Of a stretch of DNA of 60,492 nucleotides, positions 42,562-51,148 are shown piece by piece (position 1 is the first letter of the stretch; each line of letters begins with the position of its first letter). The stretch lies in the NCBI GenBank assembly GCA_964473355.1, contig CAYYOS010000001.1, positions 1 through 60,492 on the forward strand, written 5' to 3'. Below the pieces are notes generated by a model that saw only the letters and a list, made by a program, of their open reading frames with translations, searched no databases and was not told the origin of the DNA. This DNA comes from CAYYOS01 sp964473355 (lineage in GTDB: Bacteria; Pseudomonadota; Gammaproteobacteria; Burkholderiales; REEB80). Made by a program: the position numbers and the translations under genes.

Positions 42562-42888
42562 ATGAACAAGTACGCAATGGTATTCGCGACTTTAACGCTG
42601 CTTGCAACCCAAGTGCCTACCGCGGCTGGGGCAAATATTGCCGAAGGTAAGCGTAAGTCGGCCAACTGCCAGGCCTGTCATGGCGTCGACGGCAATAGCC
42701 CAAGTGCGGAATTTCCTAAACTTGCCGGACAACATGCTGACTACCTAAAGATGGCGCTGATGGACTATAAATCGGGTGTGCGAAAAAATCCTATTATGAG
42801 CGGCTTCGCTGCCCCTTTGTCGGAACAAGATATGGCGGATTTAGCCGCGTATTTCGCGTCACAAAACGGACTTAAACTTAAGTACTAG
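42562..42888 (+). CDS. Monohaem class I c-type cytochrome (paralogue)
   Basis: A 108-residue exported cytochrome with signal peptide up to about residue 22, haem site CQACH in ANCQACHGVDG, likely methionine ligand in KNPIMSGFA, and DMADLAAYFA at the end. It matches the preceding gene in layout and in GQHA.Y motifs, so the pair arose by duplication. It probably transfers electrons in the periplasm. Its 3' end overlaps the convergent DUF1841 gene by 11 bases. Confidence 0.9.
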   Translation: MNKYAMVFATLTLLATQVPTAAGANIAEGKRKSANCQACHGVDGNSPSAEFPKLAGQHADYLKMALMDYKSGVRKNPIMSGFAAPLSEQDMADLAAYFASQNGLKLKY

Positions 42889-43309
42889 TTCGTTTCGCAA
42901 GGCAGTCCAAATAGAGCTTTGCATCGAAATCTTTTTGCGTGCGTTGGCCGTGCCAAATCATTTCGGCCATGCATTCCAGCATGGCATGTTCGGTATCATG
43001 CGAATCACCCAACTTTTTAAGTAGTTTTTTATAATAGGTTTTAATTCCGCGGGGTTGGTCAATCGCCAGCTGCTCGCGGATAGCCAAATGCATACTTAAA
43101 TGCAGAAATGGGTTAGCTTCGCCGAGTTGGGCCGAGTATTCACGTTCCAAATAGCGCTCCGGCTGATCCAGTATCGCTTGATATTCGGGATGCAATAAAA
43201 TAATATCCAGAGCTTTGTCTTCCAATGGGGTCAACACTTCAGTGGCTTGGTGTTTCCTCCAGGCATCGAAAAAAAACTGCCGGGCTTCGCTTCTACTAGG
43301 GTTAAACAT
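42878..43309 (-). CDS. DUF1841 family protein
   Basis: A 143-residue soluble protein of the DUF1841 family, mostly found in beta- and gammaproteobacteria. Recognisable parts are FNPSRSEARQFFFDAW, HPEYQAIL, NPFLHLSMHLAIREQ and the C-terminal ECMAEMIWHGQR. The function is unknown. It is the last gene of a minus-strand run from ald and is separated from the FIST gene by 91 bases. Confidence 0.88.
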   Translation of the reverse strand: MFNPSRSEARQFFFDAWRKHQATEVLTPLEDKALDIILLHPEYQAILDQPERYLEREYSAQLGEANPFLHLSMHLAIREQLAIDQPRGIKTYYKKLLKKLGDSHDTEHAMLECMAEMIWHGQRTQKDFDAKLYLDCLAKRTST

Positions 43310-43400
43310 CAGTGTTCCAAGACGGCGAGAATAGGTTTGATCCTCGCAGCGGCATTAAATTCTGTGGCTGCCTCATTTAAATGCTCACTCTCCTTCACCG

Positions 43401-44489
43401 TCATGTCGTGTTAAATAATGCCAATACCGCTGCATACTGAAACAACTGGTTGACGCCATTGGCGGGCGCTATTTCCCCGTTTCCATAAAAGCCAATTAAA
43501 GGCATGCGTGGAAACCGCTGCTTGACCAATTCTAGATCGCGGTCCACGCCCCCATAAAAATAAGGGCCACGCCCCATGCAAGGAAAACAAATGCCAAAAT
43601 CCGCTGTTCTCGGCAAACCTTCTTGCAATTTATCTACCATTAAGCGCATATCGTGTTCGGCCGCCAGCGGCTGACGTATGGCCCAAAATATCCGTTCACC
43701 GGGGGTTAAGCGCGCAGAAAGGGTCACCGATCGGTCTTCGGCGTTTGCCGAGATGATTTGTGCCAAACGAAAACGGCCCTGGGGGATCGCGTCCGCTGCG
43801 TCGCCATAAGTAATACCTGCCATCAATAAATGCAAAGGGATGTGATCTAATTCACGTACTTCTAACGGCAAATCTCGCGCCAGCAAATTCAGGGCCGGTT
43901 GCTGTACTAAGGTCTGCACATCAAAGCCCGCGACTTGGGTAATTTCCAGGGGTGCGCTCAAAGGGCGTATGCCCTGCGAGACACCTAGTTTTCCTTCCGC
44001 TCCCGAAAAGCCCGCCTCGGTACGGCCGTTGCTACTTACTTTGCCATTGGCCCACACCTTAAACGGCCCGTAACCAGTGGCGTCCCCCGAGACCGCACCA
44101 AACCGTAATCCCGGCGCGCTAATCCAAGCGGAATTTAGCGCATTGGGAGCGGCCAAGCTTAAGCGTAAATTTTCGGGGCCATTCGGCGCAAGGGTGGAAA
44201 GGGACACATCACCACCAAATACCATCGCAGCGGCAGCCGGCGCATCTAGAACCCAATCTTCCTCGGTAAAAATTCCCGGTGCCGTGCAACCTAATATCTG
44301 CGTGCAACTCGCCGCCTTGGAGGCGGCCAGTAGGGCTTCTTGTGGCTCGCGCGCAAATTCTGGCGTTAAGAATAACAACACGCTATTGGCAATGGAAAGT
44401 CCGGATTTTTCCATCGCCGCACGCACGGCGTTTTTGGCTAAATCTGGGTGGGCCTGGCGGTCAATGGCCAAGCCGCTTGCAACGCTCAT
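43401..44489 (-). CDS. FIST-domain sensory protein
   Basis: A 362-residue protein with FIST_N (about 25-200; LLFLTPEFA, ILGCTAPGIF) and FIST_C (about 210-345; CMGRGPYFYGG, IGFYGNGEIAP) domains. FIST domains are thought to bind small ligands such as amino acids in signalling proteins. No kinase or cyclase domain is attached or nearby. The start overlaps the nth stop as ATGA. Confidence 0.88.
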   Translation of the reverse strand: MSVASGLAIDRQAHPDLAKNAVRAAMEKSGLSIANSVLLFLTPEFAREPQEALLAASKAASCTQILGCTAPGIFTEEDWVLDAPAAAAMVFGGDVSLSTLAPNGPENLRLSLAAPNALNSAWISAPGLRFGAVSGDATGYGPFKVWANGKVSSNGRTEAGFSGAEGKLGVSQGIRPLSAPLEITQVAGFDVQTLVQQPALNLLARDLPLEVRELDHIPLHLLMAGITYGDAADAIPQGRFRLAQIISANAEDRSVTLSARLTPGERIFWAIRQPLAAEHDMRLMVDKLQEGLPRTADFGICFPCMGRGPYFYGGVDRDLELVKQRFPRMPLIGFYGNGEIAPANGVNQLFQYAAVLALFNTT

Positions 44490-45121
44490 TCTAAAATTTT
44501 CGCCGGATATTCACATAAATCATTAATCAAACACGCCCAACATTTTGGCCGCCGCGCGACACAAACGTAACGGCCATGCAGGATCAGCCAATGATGCGCG
44601 TTTTCGAGAAATTCCATGGGAATAAATTTTAACAGTTTTTGTTCCACTTCCAACACCGTTTCGCCGGGGGCGATGCGCGTGCGGTTAGCCACTCTAAAAA
44701 CATGGGTATCAACCGCGATAGTCGGCATATGGAACGCCGTGTTCAAAATTACATTGGCAGTTTTCCGACCAACACCGGGAAGTTTTTCAAGCGCCTCTCG
44801 GTCCGCAGGAATTTTGCCCTGGTGTTCGTTTAGTAAAATCCTGCAAGTTTCAATAATGTTGCGCGCCTTGCCCCGAAACAGACCTATAGTTTTGATGTAA
44901 GTTTCTAGCCCCAGCACCCCTAATGCCAGAATAGCCTCAGGGGTGTTGGCGGCTTTAAAAAGCTTAGCGGTAGCGAGGTTGACCCCTTTGTCGGTAGCTT
45001 GCGCCGACAAGATAACCGCCACTAACAACTCAAACGGCGTTTGGTAATTTAATTCGGTTGTGGGGTGAGGGTTAGCGCGGGCGAAGCGAGAAAATATCTC
45101 GCTTCGTTTTTTAGCATTCAC
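44486..45121 (-). CDS. nth: Endonuclease III
   Basis: A 211-residue DNA glycosylase/AP lyase that removes oxidised pyrimidines. The helix-hairpin-helix LPGVGRKTANV contains the catalytic K120, and D138 lies in AVDTHVFRV. The 4Fe-4S loop uses C187, C194, C197 and C203. The gene starts 3 bases after the unknown His-rich gene ends, within the ald operon. Confidence 0.97.
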   Translation of the reverse strand: MNAKKRSEIFSRFARANPHPTTELNYQTPFELLVAVILSAQATDKGVNLATAKLFKAANTPEAILALGVLGLETYIKTIGLFRGKARNIIETCRILLNEHQGKIPADREALEKLPGVGRKTANVILNTAFHMPTIAVDTHVFRVANRTRIAPGETVLEVEQKLLKFIPMEFLENAHHWLILHGRYVCVARRPKCWACLINDLCEYPAKILE

Positions 45122-45124
45122 AAG

Positions 45125-45541
45125 TTAGGTATGCCGAAAATAACCTATTTCGGGCACAGGTTGTCTGGGGGCGGTCTTAGCTTCTCCCTCTAGTTTTTTC
45201 AGCATTTCATGGTGATCATGTTCCAATATTTTCAATTGCGCTTCACTCATTTTTGGCATGATGATGGATTTAATAAATTCGCCGAGATCGATCATGGTGG
45301 TGCACCACATATATTTATGCAAATGAAAATCATGCAATGCATGCTGACCATATGGAAAATGCACGAAGTCATGTCCGCGCGTAAATTTTAAATCCGCGTC
45401 CTGCTCTACGTAATTTTTAGCGAGCTCAAACCACCAACGATAATATTTTTCCTGCAAATCCAAACTGAGCCCATGTTTTTCATAAAAAGCAAATACGCTG
45501 ACTCGATTGGCCTTGCCGCTAAAAGGATAATGCCCCGCCAT
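45125..45541 (-). CDS. Histidine-rich protein of unknown function
   Basis: About 138 residues, starting MAGHYPFSG behind AAGGAAATCTT. I recognise no family. Six histidines fall within a 22-residue stretch (HDFVHFPYGQHALHDFHLHK) and another cluster is EHDHHEMLKK. This suggests metal or haem-related binding. The N-terminal half is aromatic-rich (FAFYEKHG, KYYRWWFELA). It lies in one operon between rsxB and nth, both encoding iron-sulfur proteins, with very short gaps. Confidence 0.7.
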   Translation of the reverse strand: MAGHYPFSGKANRVSVFAFYEKHGLSLDLQEKYYRWWFELAKNYVEQDADLKFTRGHDFVHFPYGQHALHDFHLHKYMWCTTMIDLGEFIKSIIMPKMSEAQLKILEHDHHEMLKKLEGEAKTAPRQPVPEIGYFRHT

Positions 45542-45585
45542 AAGATTTCCTTGAAAACAAATAGTAAAACTCAACGTTAATGAAG

Positions 45586-46170
45586 TTAAGCCCCAATTCC
45601 CAGTTCCTTGCGAGTGGCTTCAAGGCGAAGAAGCGCAGCGGCGCGCCGATTCTTAGCCATCAAATCCGCCTTTTCTAGTCGCGCTTTGCGCGCTTGATAA
45701 CGCGCCCGAGCCACAGCGGCCGCAGTTTGTTGACGTTGTGTCAGCCATGAGTCGTTGTACCTAACCCTCGCCTCTACGAGCCGGATACAATCCGTAGGGC
45801 AGGGCGCAATACACAATTCGCAGCCTGTGCACTCCCAATCGATGACGCTATGCATCTGATTTTTAGCGCCGATGATGGCATCCACTGGGCAAGCCTTAAT
45901 GCAAAGCGCACAGCCTATGCAGTTTTCTTCATCGATCAGCGCCAGCATTTTTGGCTTATGCAATCCGTGCTTGGAATTTAACGGTAGCACAGGTTTTTGC
46001 AGTAGCCTTGCGAGTAGTTTAATGCCGGCATCACCCCCTGGCGGACATTGATTGATCTCGGCCGCTCCGGCGGCCAAGGCTTCGGCGTAAGGATAACACG
46101 CGTCATAGCCGCATTGCCCGCATTGGGTTTGCGGTAAAATTGCATCGATTTTTTCGGTTAACGTTTGCAT
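45586..46170 (-). CDS. rsxB: RsxB/RnfB-type iron-sulfur electron carrier
   Basis: A 194-residue protein with an N-terminal 4Fe-4S domain (CGQCGYDACYPYAEAL, then a later Cys in INQCPPGG) and a two-cluster ferredoxin domain (CIGCALCIKACPVDAI, CTGCELCIAPCPTDCI). It lacks the N-terminal membrane helix of RnfB in the full Rnf complex, and no other rnf genes are present. It is the soluble betaproteobacterial type whose partner is unknown. It begins 3 bases after ald ends. Confidence 0.92.
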   Translation of the reverse strand: MQTLTEKIDAILPQTQCGQCGYDACYPYAEALAAGAAEINQCPPGGDAGIKLLARLLQKPVLPLNSKHGLHKPKMLALIDEENCIGCALCIKACPVDAIIGAKNQMHSVIDWECTGCELCIAPCPTDCIRLVEARVRYNDSWLTQRQQTAAAVARARYQARKARLEKADLMAKNRRAAALLRLEATRKELGIGA

Positions 46171-46173
46171 CGG

Positions 46174-47277
46174 TTAAATCTTTAGAGCGTGAAAGGGGTA
46201 ACCCAAATCTTCCGCAATGCCGCTGTGCGTAACTTCCCCCAGATAAACATTCACCCCGTCGCGCAATCCCGCATCTTGTGTCAGCGCTTTTTTACAGCCT
46301 AAATTAGCAAGTTCCAAAACATAAGGCAGCGTTGCGGCGCAAAGAGCTTCAGTTGCAGTGCGAGATGTCGCAGCAGGCATGTTGGTCACGCAATAGTGTA
46401 CAACGCCTTCGGCCGTATATATAGGATCAGCATGCGTAGTGGGGCGGGAAGTCTCAGCGCAGCCGCCTTGATCGATGGCGACATCCACTAACGCCGCACC
46501 CGGTTTCATGCTGCGTATCATTTCCCTGCTTAATAATTTCGGCGCGCGCCTGCCGGGGAGTAGTACCGCCCCGATTAGTAGATCAGTCTCCGGCAGCAAT
46601 TCCGCCAAAGCCTGTGGCGTGGAATAGCGCGTCTTAATCCGGCCACCGTATAAATCATCGAATTGCCGCAAGCGAAAAGCGTCGCGGTCTAGTATTGTTA
46701 CGTCACTACCCATGCCGGTGGCTATTTTAGCGGCATGCGTACCGACCGTGCCGCCGCCGATAATTAGAACCTTGCCCGGAGCCACGCCCGGCACACCGCC
46801 GAGCAACACGCCGTTACCGCCGTTGGCCATTTGCAGCGCCCAGGCACCGGCTTGCACCGCCAGTCGGCCGGCAATTTCTGACATGGGAATCAACAAAGGA
46901 TATAGCCCGCGCTTATCGGTCACGCCTTCATAGGCGATGCCGATAACTTTGGCCGCGACCAAGTGGCGGGTTAATTCCGGCTCCGCAGCCATATGCAAGT
47001 AGCTGAATACCACCAAACCTTCGCGTAGGTGCGGCCACTCTTGCGCTTGTGGTTCCTTTACTTTGACTACCATGTCCGCGGCGTAGGTTGCCGCGGCATC
47101 AGGTACGATTTTCGCACCCGCCCTAATGTAAGCAGCATCAGTTAAGCCAACGCGTAAGCCCGCATCTTTTTCTATTAGCACTTCGTGGCCGGCGCTAACC
47201 AGGGCAGCTGCACCCGCAGGTGTCAAGCCAACACGATACTCGTGATTTTTAACTTCTTTAGGAACGCCTACGCGCAT
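46174..47277 (-). CDS. ald: Alanine dehydrogenase
   Basis: A 367-residue NAD-dependent enzyme interconverting alanine and pyruvate plus ammonium. MRVGVPKEVKNHEYRVGLTP is the classic N-terminus. Catalytic residues lie in VVKVKEPQ and SYLHMAAEP. The NAD fold is VLIIGGGTVGTHAAK, and TNMPAATSRTAT follows. It is the first gene of the ald-rsxB-unknown-nth-FIST run; the tight spacing implies one transcript. Confidence 0.96.
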   Translation of the reverse strand: MRVGVPKEVKNHEYRVGLTPAGAAALVSAGHEVLIEKDAGLRVGLTDAAYIRAGAKIVPDAAATYAADMVVKVKEPQAQEWPHLREGLVVFSYLHMAAEPELTRHLVAAKVIGIAYEGVTDKRGLYPLLIPMSEIAGRLAVQAGAWALQMANGGNGVLLGGVPGVAPGKVLIIGGGTVGTHAAKIATGMGSDVTILDRDAFRLRQFDDLYGGRIKTRYSTPQALAELLPETDLLIGAVLLPGRRAPKLLSREMIRSMKPGAALVDVAIDQGGCAETSRPTTHADPIYTAEGVVHYCVTNMPAATSRTATEALCAATLPYVLELANLGCKKALTQDAGLRDGVNVYLGEVTHSGIAEDLGYPFHALKI

Positions 47278-47338
47278 TCAATCTCCTTCATCATTAAACC
47301 CGCCATTATGTGACTGCGAATCTTCTACTGCATTTTTC

Positions 47339-49093
47339 TTATTGTCTGGCCGAAAAACCTTTCCAAATTAACCAAGCCAACAGCGCTATCATGGCAATCA
47401 GGGCCAACCCAGGCATAACTTTGACCCTAACAAAAGGCATAAAGCGGCGACTCAGCCAGGAGTTGCGCAAGCGCCACGCCAAGTCGAGCAAGAACGACTC
47501 GAATGCGCCAAACTTCACCTGTGCCTGTTGGCGATGATTTTCAAAAACGTAACGCCAGCTGGCGTTACTGACATTGCAAATGCGTCTGTCCAGCCGCTTA
47601 GTAACAGCGACCAGCACGCCGAAAATCACGGCAAAAAGGAACAGCCACCGCGGGTCTGAGCGCAGGCCTTCCAGCGCACCATTAAAGATGTCCGGCAACA
47701 GCCATCCGAGTCCCGCGAAAATCCAGCCTACTATATACAACTCGCCGCTACGCGCTGGCGCGGGCTGCGAATCGAGAAGGTAAAGGACGTAGAGCCCGAA
47801 GCCAGTGGTAGTCAGCGTTAGAATATACAACCAGCGCTTAATCCAAACGAGATCCCAGATTTTACCCAAGAGCTTCGCACGATTGGGATCTAAGCTGCGT
47901 TCGGCCGCATAAGAATTAATAAGGCTAGCTTCAAACCCGGTGGCATCGTTTTCATCTGCCTTTTCCAATATAAAGTCGTCCGGAAGATTGAAGGGCGCGT
48001 AACCCTCCGTGGCACGCTGTATGCGATCAAATACGCTGACGTGAATCTTCGCCTGGGCGATGCCATGCTCTCGGCAAATTTTTTTGATGTCGCGCGGCAG
48101 GTAACGATAGTAGGCGGCTAAGCCGGCGCGGGAATCATACAGTTTGCTATGGATATCCGCCTCGCACTGGTACCCATCCCACATCTCGCGAACAAATTCT
48201 ACGCCCAGATTTTTGGCTTTCGCCATCATCCAGTTCAGGGGCACCAACGCCATCTCATTTTTGGGATAGCCGCCACCAACATTGGCATGCCCGCCGGCGA
48301 ACCACACCTGCTCGATTGTCTGCGCCGTCAAGGGTCGGCTTTGGTCCCATAACACGGGGTGAAAGGTCTGGCGCTGATCGTCAATGGACAAGGCGTGGCA
48401 GCCGTGTTGAACCAGCCTGTGCAGGGTCTTATCGAATATCGCAACCCGCTTAAAAAGATCCAGACCCTCGCGTAACTCATCAAACGGCACGCCTACCGCG
48501 TTGACCGTGTCCCAGACGCCGATGAATTTGATCGGGATATCGGGTATGACGTGTTCTTGCTGGCGAAATTTTTTGGTCTCCGCCGGCTCTTCCGCTGGCT
48601 TCGTGGCCTTGTTCACACTATATTGCGCTTGGTCTTCAGGTGAGCCGCTGTGGGGCTTAGGCTGACGGGTACCGCGCTCAAAGCACTTAACGAAGGCGTC
48701 ATAGGCCTCGTCGATGCGCGTGTCCAGCTCCTGCTCGGAAGCACATTTTGTTCGGTCGACGAGCCCGCTACGGCAAAGCATGCCCGCAACCATGCGTACC
48801 GTGTGCGCACCGCGGCTAAAACCGAAAAAGAAAATATCGTCGCCGGGTTCGTACTGAACGACAATGAATTTGTAGAGGCGTTTAATGTTTCGCTTCAGCC
48901 CCCACCCAAAGGCCCCGCCCAATAATTTAAACAACACGAAGGACCGGGTGCCGACGCCATCGTCGTAAAAGCTAACCTGCGCGCGGGAGTGATGAAGATC
49001 AATGGCTTTATACAGCCGCCAGACATTCGTCCCAAAACCTTTGCCGCCACTATTCCCCGTCCCGTCCGAACACAATATGATATTTTTTGACAT
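47339..49093 (-). CDS. Membrane-anchored DUF2235 (Tle1-like) hydrolase
   Basis: 584 residues from MSKNIILCSDGTGNS; AGGGAGGA lies directly upstream, so an earlier in-frame ATG is rejected. The alpha/beta-hydrolase triad is S93 in FGFSRGAH, D195 in GVWDTVNAV and H269 in FAGGHANVGGG. The C-terminal third holds about four membrane helices (from about 447 to the end, closing LALIAMIALLAWLIW). Many DUF2235 proteins are T6SS phospholipase effectors, but no vgrG, PAAR or immunity gene is adjacent. A resident membrane lipase is as likely. Confidence 0.87.
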   Translation of the reverse strand: MSKNIILCSDGTGNSGGKGFGTNVWRLYKAIDLHHSRAQVSFYDDGVGTRSFVLFKLLGGAFGWGLKRNIKRLYKFIVVQYEPGDDIFFFGFSRGAHTVRMVAGMLCRSGLVDRTKCASEQELDTRIDEAYDAFVKCFERGTRQPKPHSGSPEDQAQYSVNKATKPAEEPAETKKFRQQEHVIPDIPIKFIGVWDTVNAVGVPFDELREGLDLFKRVAIFDKTLHRLVQHGCHALSIDDQRQTFHPVLWDQSRPLTAQTIEQVWFAGGHANVGGGYPKNEMALVPLNWMMAKAKNLGVEFVREMWDGYQCEADIHSKLYDSRAGLAAYYRYLPRDIKKICREHGIAQAKIHVSVFDRIQRATEGYAPFNLPDDFILEKADENDATGFEASLINSYAAERSLDPNRAKLLGKIWDLVWIKRWLYILTLTTTGFGLYVLYLLDSQPAPARSGELYIVGWIFAGLGWLLPDIFNGALEGLRSDPRWLFLFAVIFGVLVAVTKRLDRRICNVSNASWRYVFENHRQQAQVKFGAFESFLLDLAWRLRNSWLSRRFMPFVRVKVMPGLALIAMIALLAWLIWKGFSARQ

Positions 49094-49165
49094 TGGCTGT
49101 CCTCCCTTTTCGGCGTCTTTTACGGAGTCGCCTACAAGCGTTACTATTCTAGAGTTACCCCGGCT

Positions 49166-49196
49166 CGTCATTCGCTCGAGAGGCGGGAATCCGGGG
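49166..49196. repeat. Dispersed palindromic repeat (degenerate copy)
   Basis: CGTCATTCGCTCGAGAGGCG leads into GGAATCC; a further degenerate fragment (ATTCCAGCGAGAATCACGG) lies near 49260. They occupy the otherwise empty gap between the DUF2235 gene and vapC. Confidence 0.5.
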
Positions 49197-49325
49197 CCAC
49201 CCGCTTGACGCCTAGGAACGGATATCAGCCTTCCTAGTTCGTGAGTTACTAAGTCTCACCATTCCAGCGAGAATCACGGTCACTGCGTATCCCAAGAATG
49301 CGCAAGGCCTCACCGCTCTCGATGA

Positions 49326-49694
49326 CTATGTCGTCTCGAAAGCCAGGCGCATCGACTTGGCAATCTCGCCGAGACGTTTGTCCCGTGTCCACAGTTGCAC
49401 GTTTCCCGCTAGAGAAATTCCGGATAGAAGGTGGGCGTCGACGTAGCCGATACCCTTACCCATTAAGTCGTGCCGCTCGATAAAAAAGAGTACCTCCTCA
49501 TTAGAAGCCATCGGGGCGGCAGGCAAGTCCTGCAATAAAGATAAAATAGCTTTGCGGTTCTTTAGATTGCCACAAGCCAGTTCCCCAACGATGAAAGGGT
49601 GCGCCATCACCCGACCTGTGTTTAGGAGTTCCACCAGTACCGGCTCACCGGCTTGTAGATGATCAATCCAGACCGAGCTGTCGACCAAAATCAC
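49326..49694 (-). CDS. vapC: PIN-domain ribonuclease toxin VapC
   Basis: A 122-residue PIN toxin. MILVDSSVWIDHL carries the first Asp. VGELACGNL carries the Glu and GYVDAHLLSG and TRDKRLGE the remaining acidic sites. It is the second gene of the VapBC pair and overlaps vapB by four bases. Confidence 0.92.
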   Translation of the reverse strand: MILVDSSVWIDHLQAGEPVLVELLNTGRVMAHPFIVGELACGNLKNRKAILSLLQDLPAAPMASNEEVLFFIERHDLMGKGIGYVDAHLLSGISLAGNVQLWTRDKRLGEIAKSMRLAFETT

Positions 49695-49888
49695 GTCGGG
49701 CGGGATTGACGTCGGGGAATAGGCCGCAACTGAGGTTCGGTACCGCCCAATTGCGCCAAACGACGGGCGCTTTCCCTTTCTATCAAGGCCTTAAGCCCTT
49801 CTCGGACGAGCGCAGTCCTTTCCTTCAGGCCGCTCAGATGTTGCGCCTTGGCGAGCAACTCGTCCTCAATGTTTAGCGTGGTTCTCAT
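49691..49888 (-). CDS. vapB: VapB-type antitoxin
   Basis: A 65-residue antitoxin. MRTTLNIEDELLAKAQHLSG and TALVREGLKALIERE form the VapB (DUF2191-like) DNA-binding half, and a basic/proline tail ends the protein. It precedes vapC. Confidence 0.9.
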   Translation of the reverse strand: MRTTLNIEDELLAKAQHLSGLKERTALVREGLKALIERESARRLAQLGGTEPQLRPIPRRQSRPT

Positions 49889-49909
49889 AGGTTTCCTTAA
49901 TCAAGAATG

Positions 49910-49930
49910 TGATGCCTTAACTAGGCATCA
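49910..49930. promoter_or_regulatory. Inverted repeat upstream of vapB (candidate operator)
   Basis: TGATGCC and GGCATCA are perfect 7-base arms around TTAACTA, 22 bases upstream of the vapB start. The position is typical of VapBC autoregulation; the function is inferred. Confidence 0.5.
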
Positions 49931-50013
49931 TTTGATGATTAATACCATGATTACGTTTTGATGGCAAGGCAGCTAATTTTACCCGCGCCCAACCCTGATA
50001 GTAATCTAGCATA

Positions 50014-50946
50014 TTAAGTTTGCGCGTGCGGCAGGATTCCTTTTAAGGTACTAAAGCTCGTTGCGCGCACGGTTTTTAAAAAATCTTGTACATACGCCAG
50101 ACTTTCCGCACTTCGCGTCGTCGCGGCGTAGAGTTCTCCCCAAAAACCTTTTTTCCCGATGGGTTTAGCCAAGACATAGCCGCGTTCTATATAAGTCTGC
50201 ACACTCCAGTTCGGCAACGCAGCAATGCCGCGGCCGCTGGCGACCAGTTGCAAAATGGCCGCCGTTAGTTCGGCAGTGCGCCTTTTGGGGCGTATGCCAC
50301 GGGGTTTCAATATTTTACGAACCAAATCCAGCATCTCATCAGGAACGGGATAAGTAATGAGGATTTCTTTTGCAAAGTCTTGGGGATTTAGATACGGCTT
50401 ATCTAAAAAACGATGCTGATTGGCAATCAAAGTCACAATCTCAAATCGAAATAAAGGATGAAAACTAATATCTTTTCGCGCGCGGGGTTCGGAAACGATA
50501 ACCACATCCGCTTCGTTGTCCAGCAATAGCCGCACCGGTTCGATATGAAAGCCTGCCACTAAGTCCAATTCCACTTCCGGCCAGTGAGACCGAAAGCTAT
50601 CCATGGAGGGCATGAGCCAATCAAAACAACTATGGCACTCTACTGCAATCCGCAAGCGCCCCACGCCGCCCTGAGAAATGCGCGCCAGATCACGCTCCCC
50701 TTGATCAATCAAAGCAGTCACGCTAAGTGCTAAGGCATGAAGCCGAGCCCCGCTGGCGGTCAAACGCAGAGGCTGGGTTTTGCGCTCGAACAACGTTACG
50801 CCGTATTGATCCTCCAATTGCTTAATCTGATGGGACAGCGCCGATTGCGTGAGATGAACACGCGCCGCGGCTTGGGTCAAGCTGCCGGATTCCACCAATG
50901 CGATCAAAGTGTAAAAATGCCGAAGTTCTAGGATTGAAGTGCTCAT
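50014..50946 (-). CDS. metR: LysR-type methionine-biosynthesis regulator MetR
   Basis: A 310-residue LysR regulator. The winged helix-turn-helix is SGSLTQAAARVHLTQSALSH at about 16-35. VECHSCFDWLMPSMDSF and WPEVELDLVAGFH are hallmarks of MetR, which senses homocysteine and activates metE and other methionine genes. It points away from metE as in enterobacteria. The two are normally neighbours, but here 3.3 kb of accessory genes lie between them. Confidence 0.9.
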   Translation of the reverse strand: MSTSILELRHFYTLIALVESGSLTQAAARVHLTQSALSHQIKQLEDQYGVTLFERKTQPLRLTASGARLHALALSVTALIDQGERDLARISQGGVGRLRIAVECHSCFDWLMPSMDSFRSHWPEVELDLVAGFHIEPVRLLLDNEADVVIVSEPRARKDISFHPLFRFEIVTLIANQHRFLDKPYLNPQDFAKEILITYPVPDEMLDLVRKILKPRGIRPKRRTAELTAAILQLVASGRGIAALPNWSVQTYIERGYVLAKPIGKKGFWGELYAATTRSAESLAYVQDFLKTVRATSFSTLKGILPHAQT

Positions 50947-51125
50947 GAGTGCAGATAATGATTATTGAAAAAAGAATGAACCGTAATAATACCTGAATCG
51001 CTGTCACCATAAAACGCCCCAGGCTAGGGTCAGACTTCCTATCACGGTAATTCCAGCTTTCCTTGGGAGCTAATCCTTAGGGCTGTAGAGAGGGGACTTA
51101 TAATATTCCATTGTATTCAACTTAC

Positions 51126-51144
51126 GTATATTATGGTAATATAC
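51126..51144. promoter_or_regulatory. Inverted repeat upstream of brnT (candidate BrnA operator)
   Basis: GTATATTA and TAATATAC are perfect 8-base arms around TGG, ending four bases before the brnT ATG. BrnA antitoxins repress their own operon; this palindrome is the obvious candidate site. Confidence 0.55.
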
Positions 51145-51148
51145 TGCT

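Noticed and set aside
50947..51148. MetR binding site next to metR
   Set aside because: No perfect TGAA-N5-TTCA is present; the closest match, TGAATCGCTGTCA, has a mismatch and may be chance.
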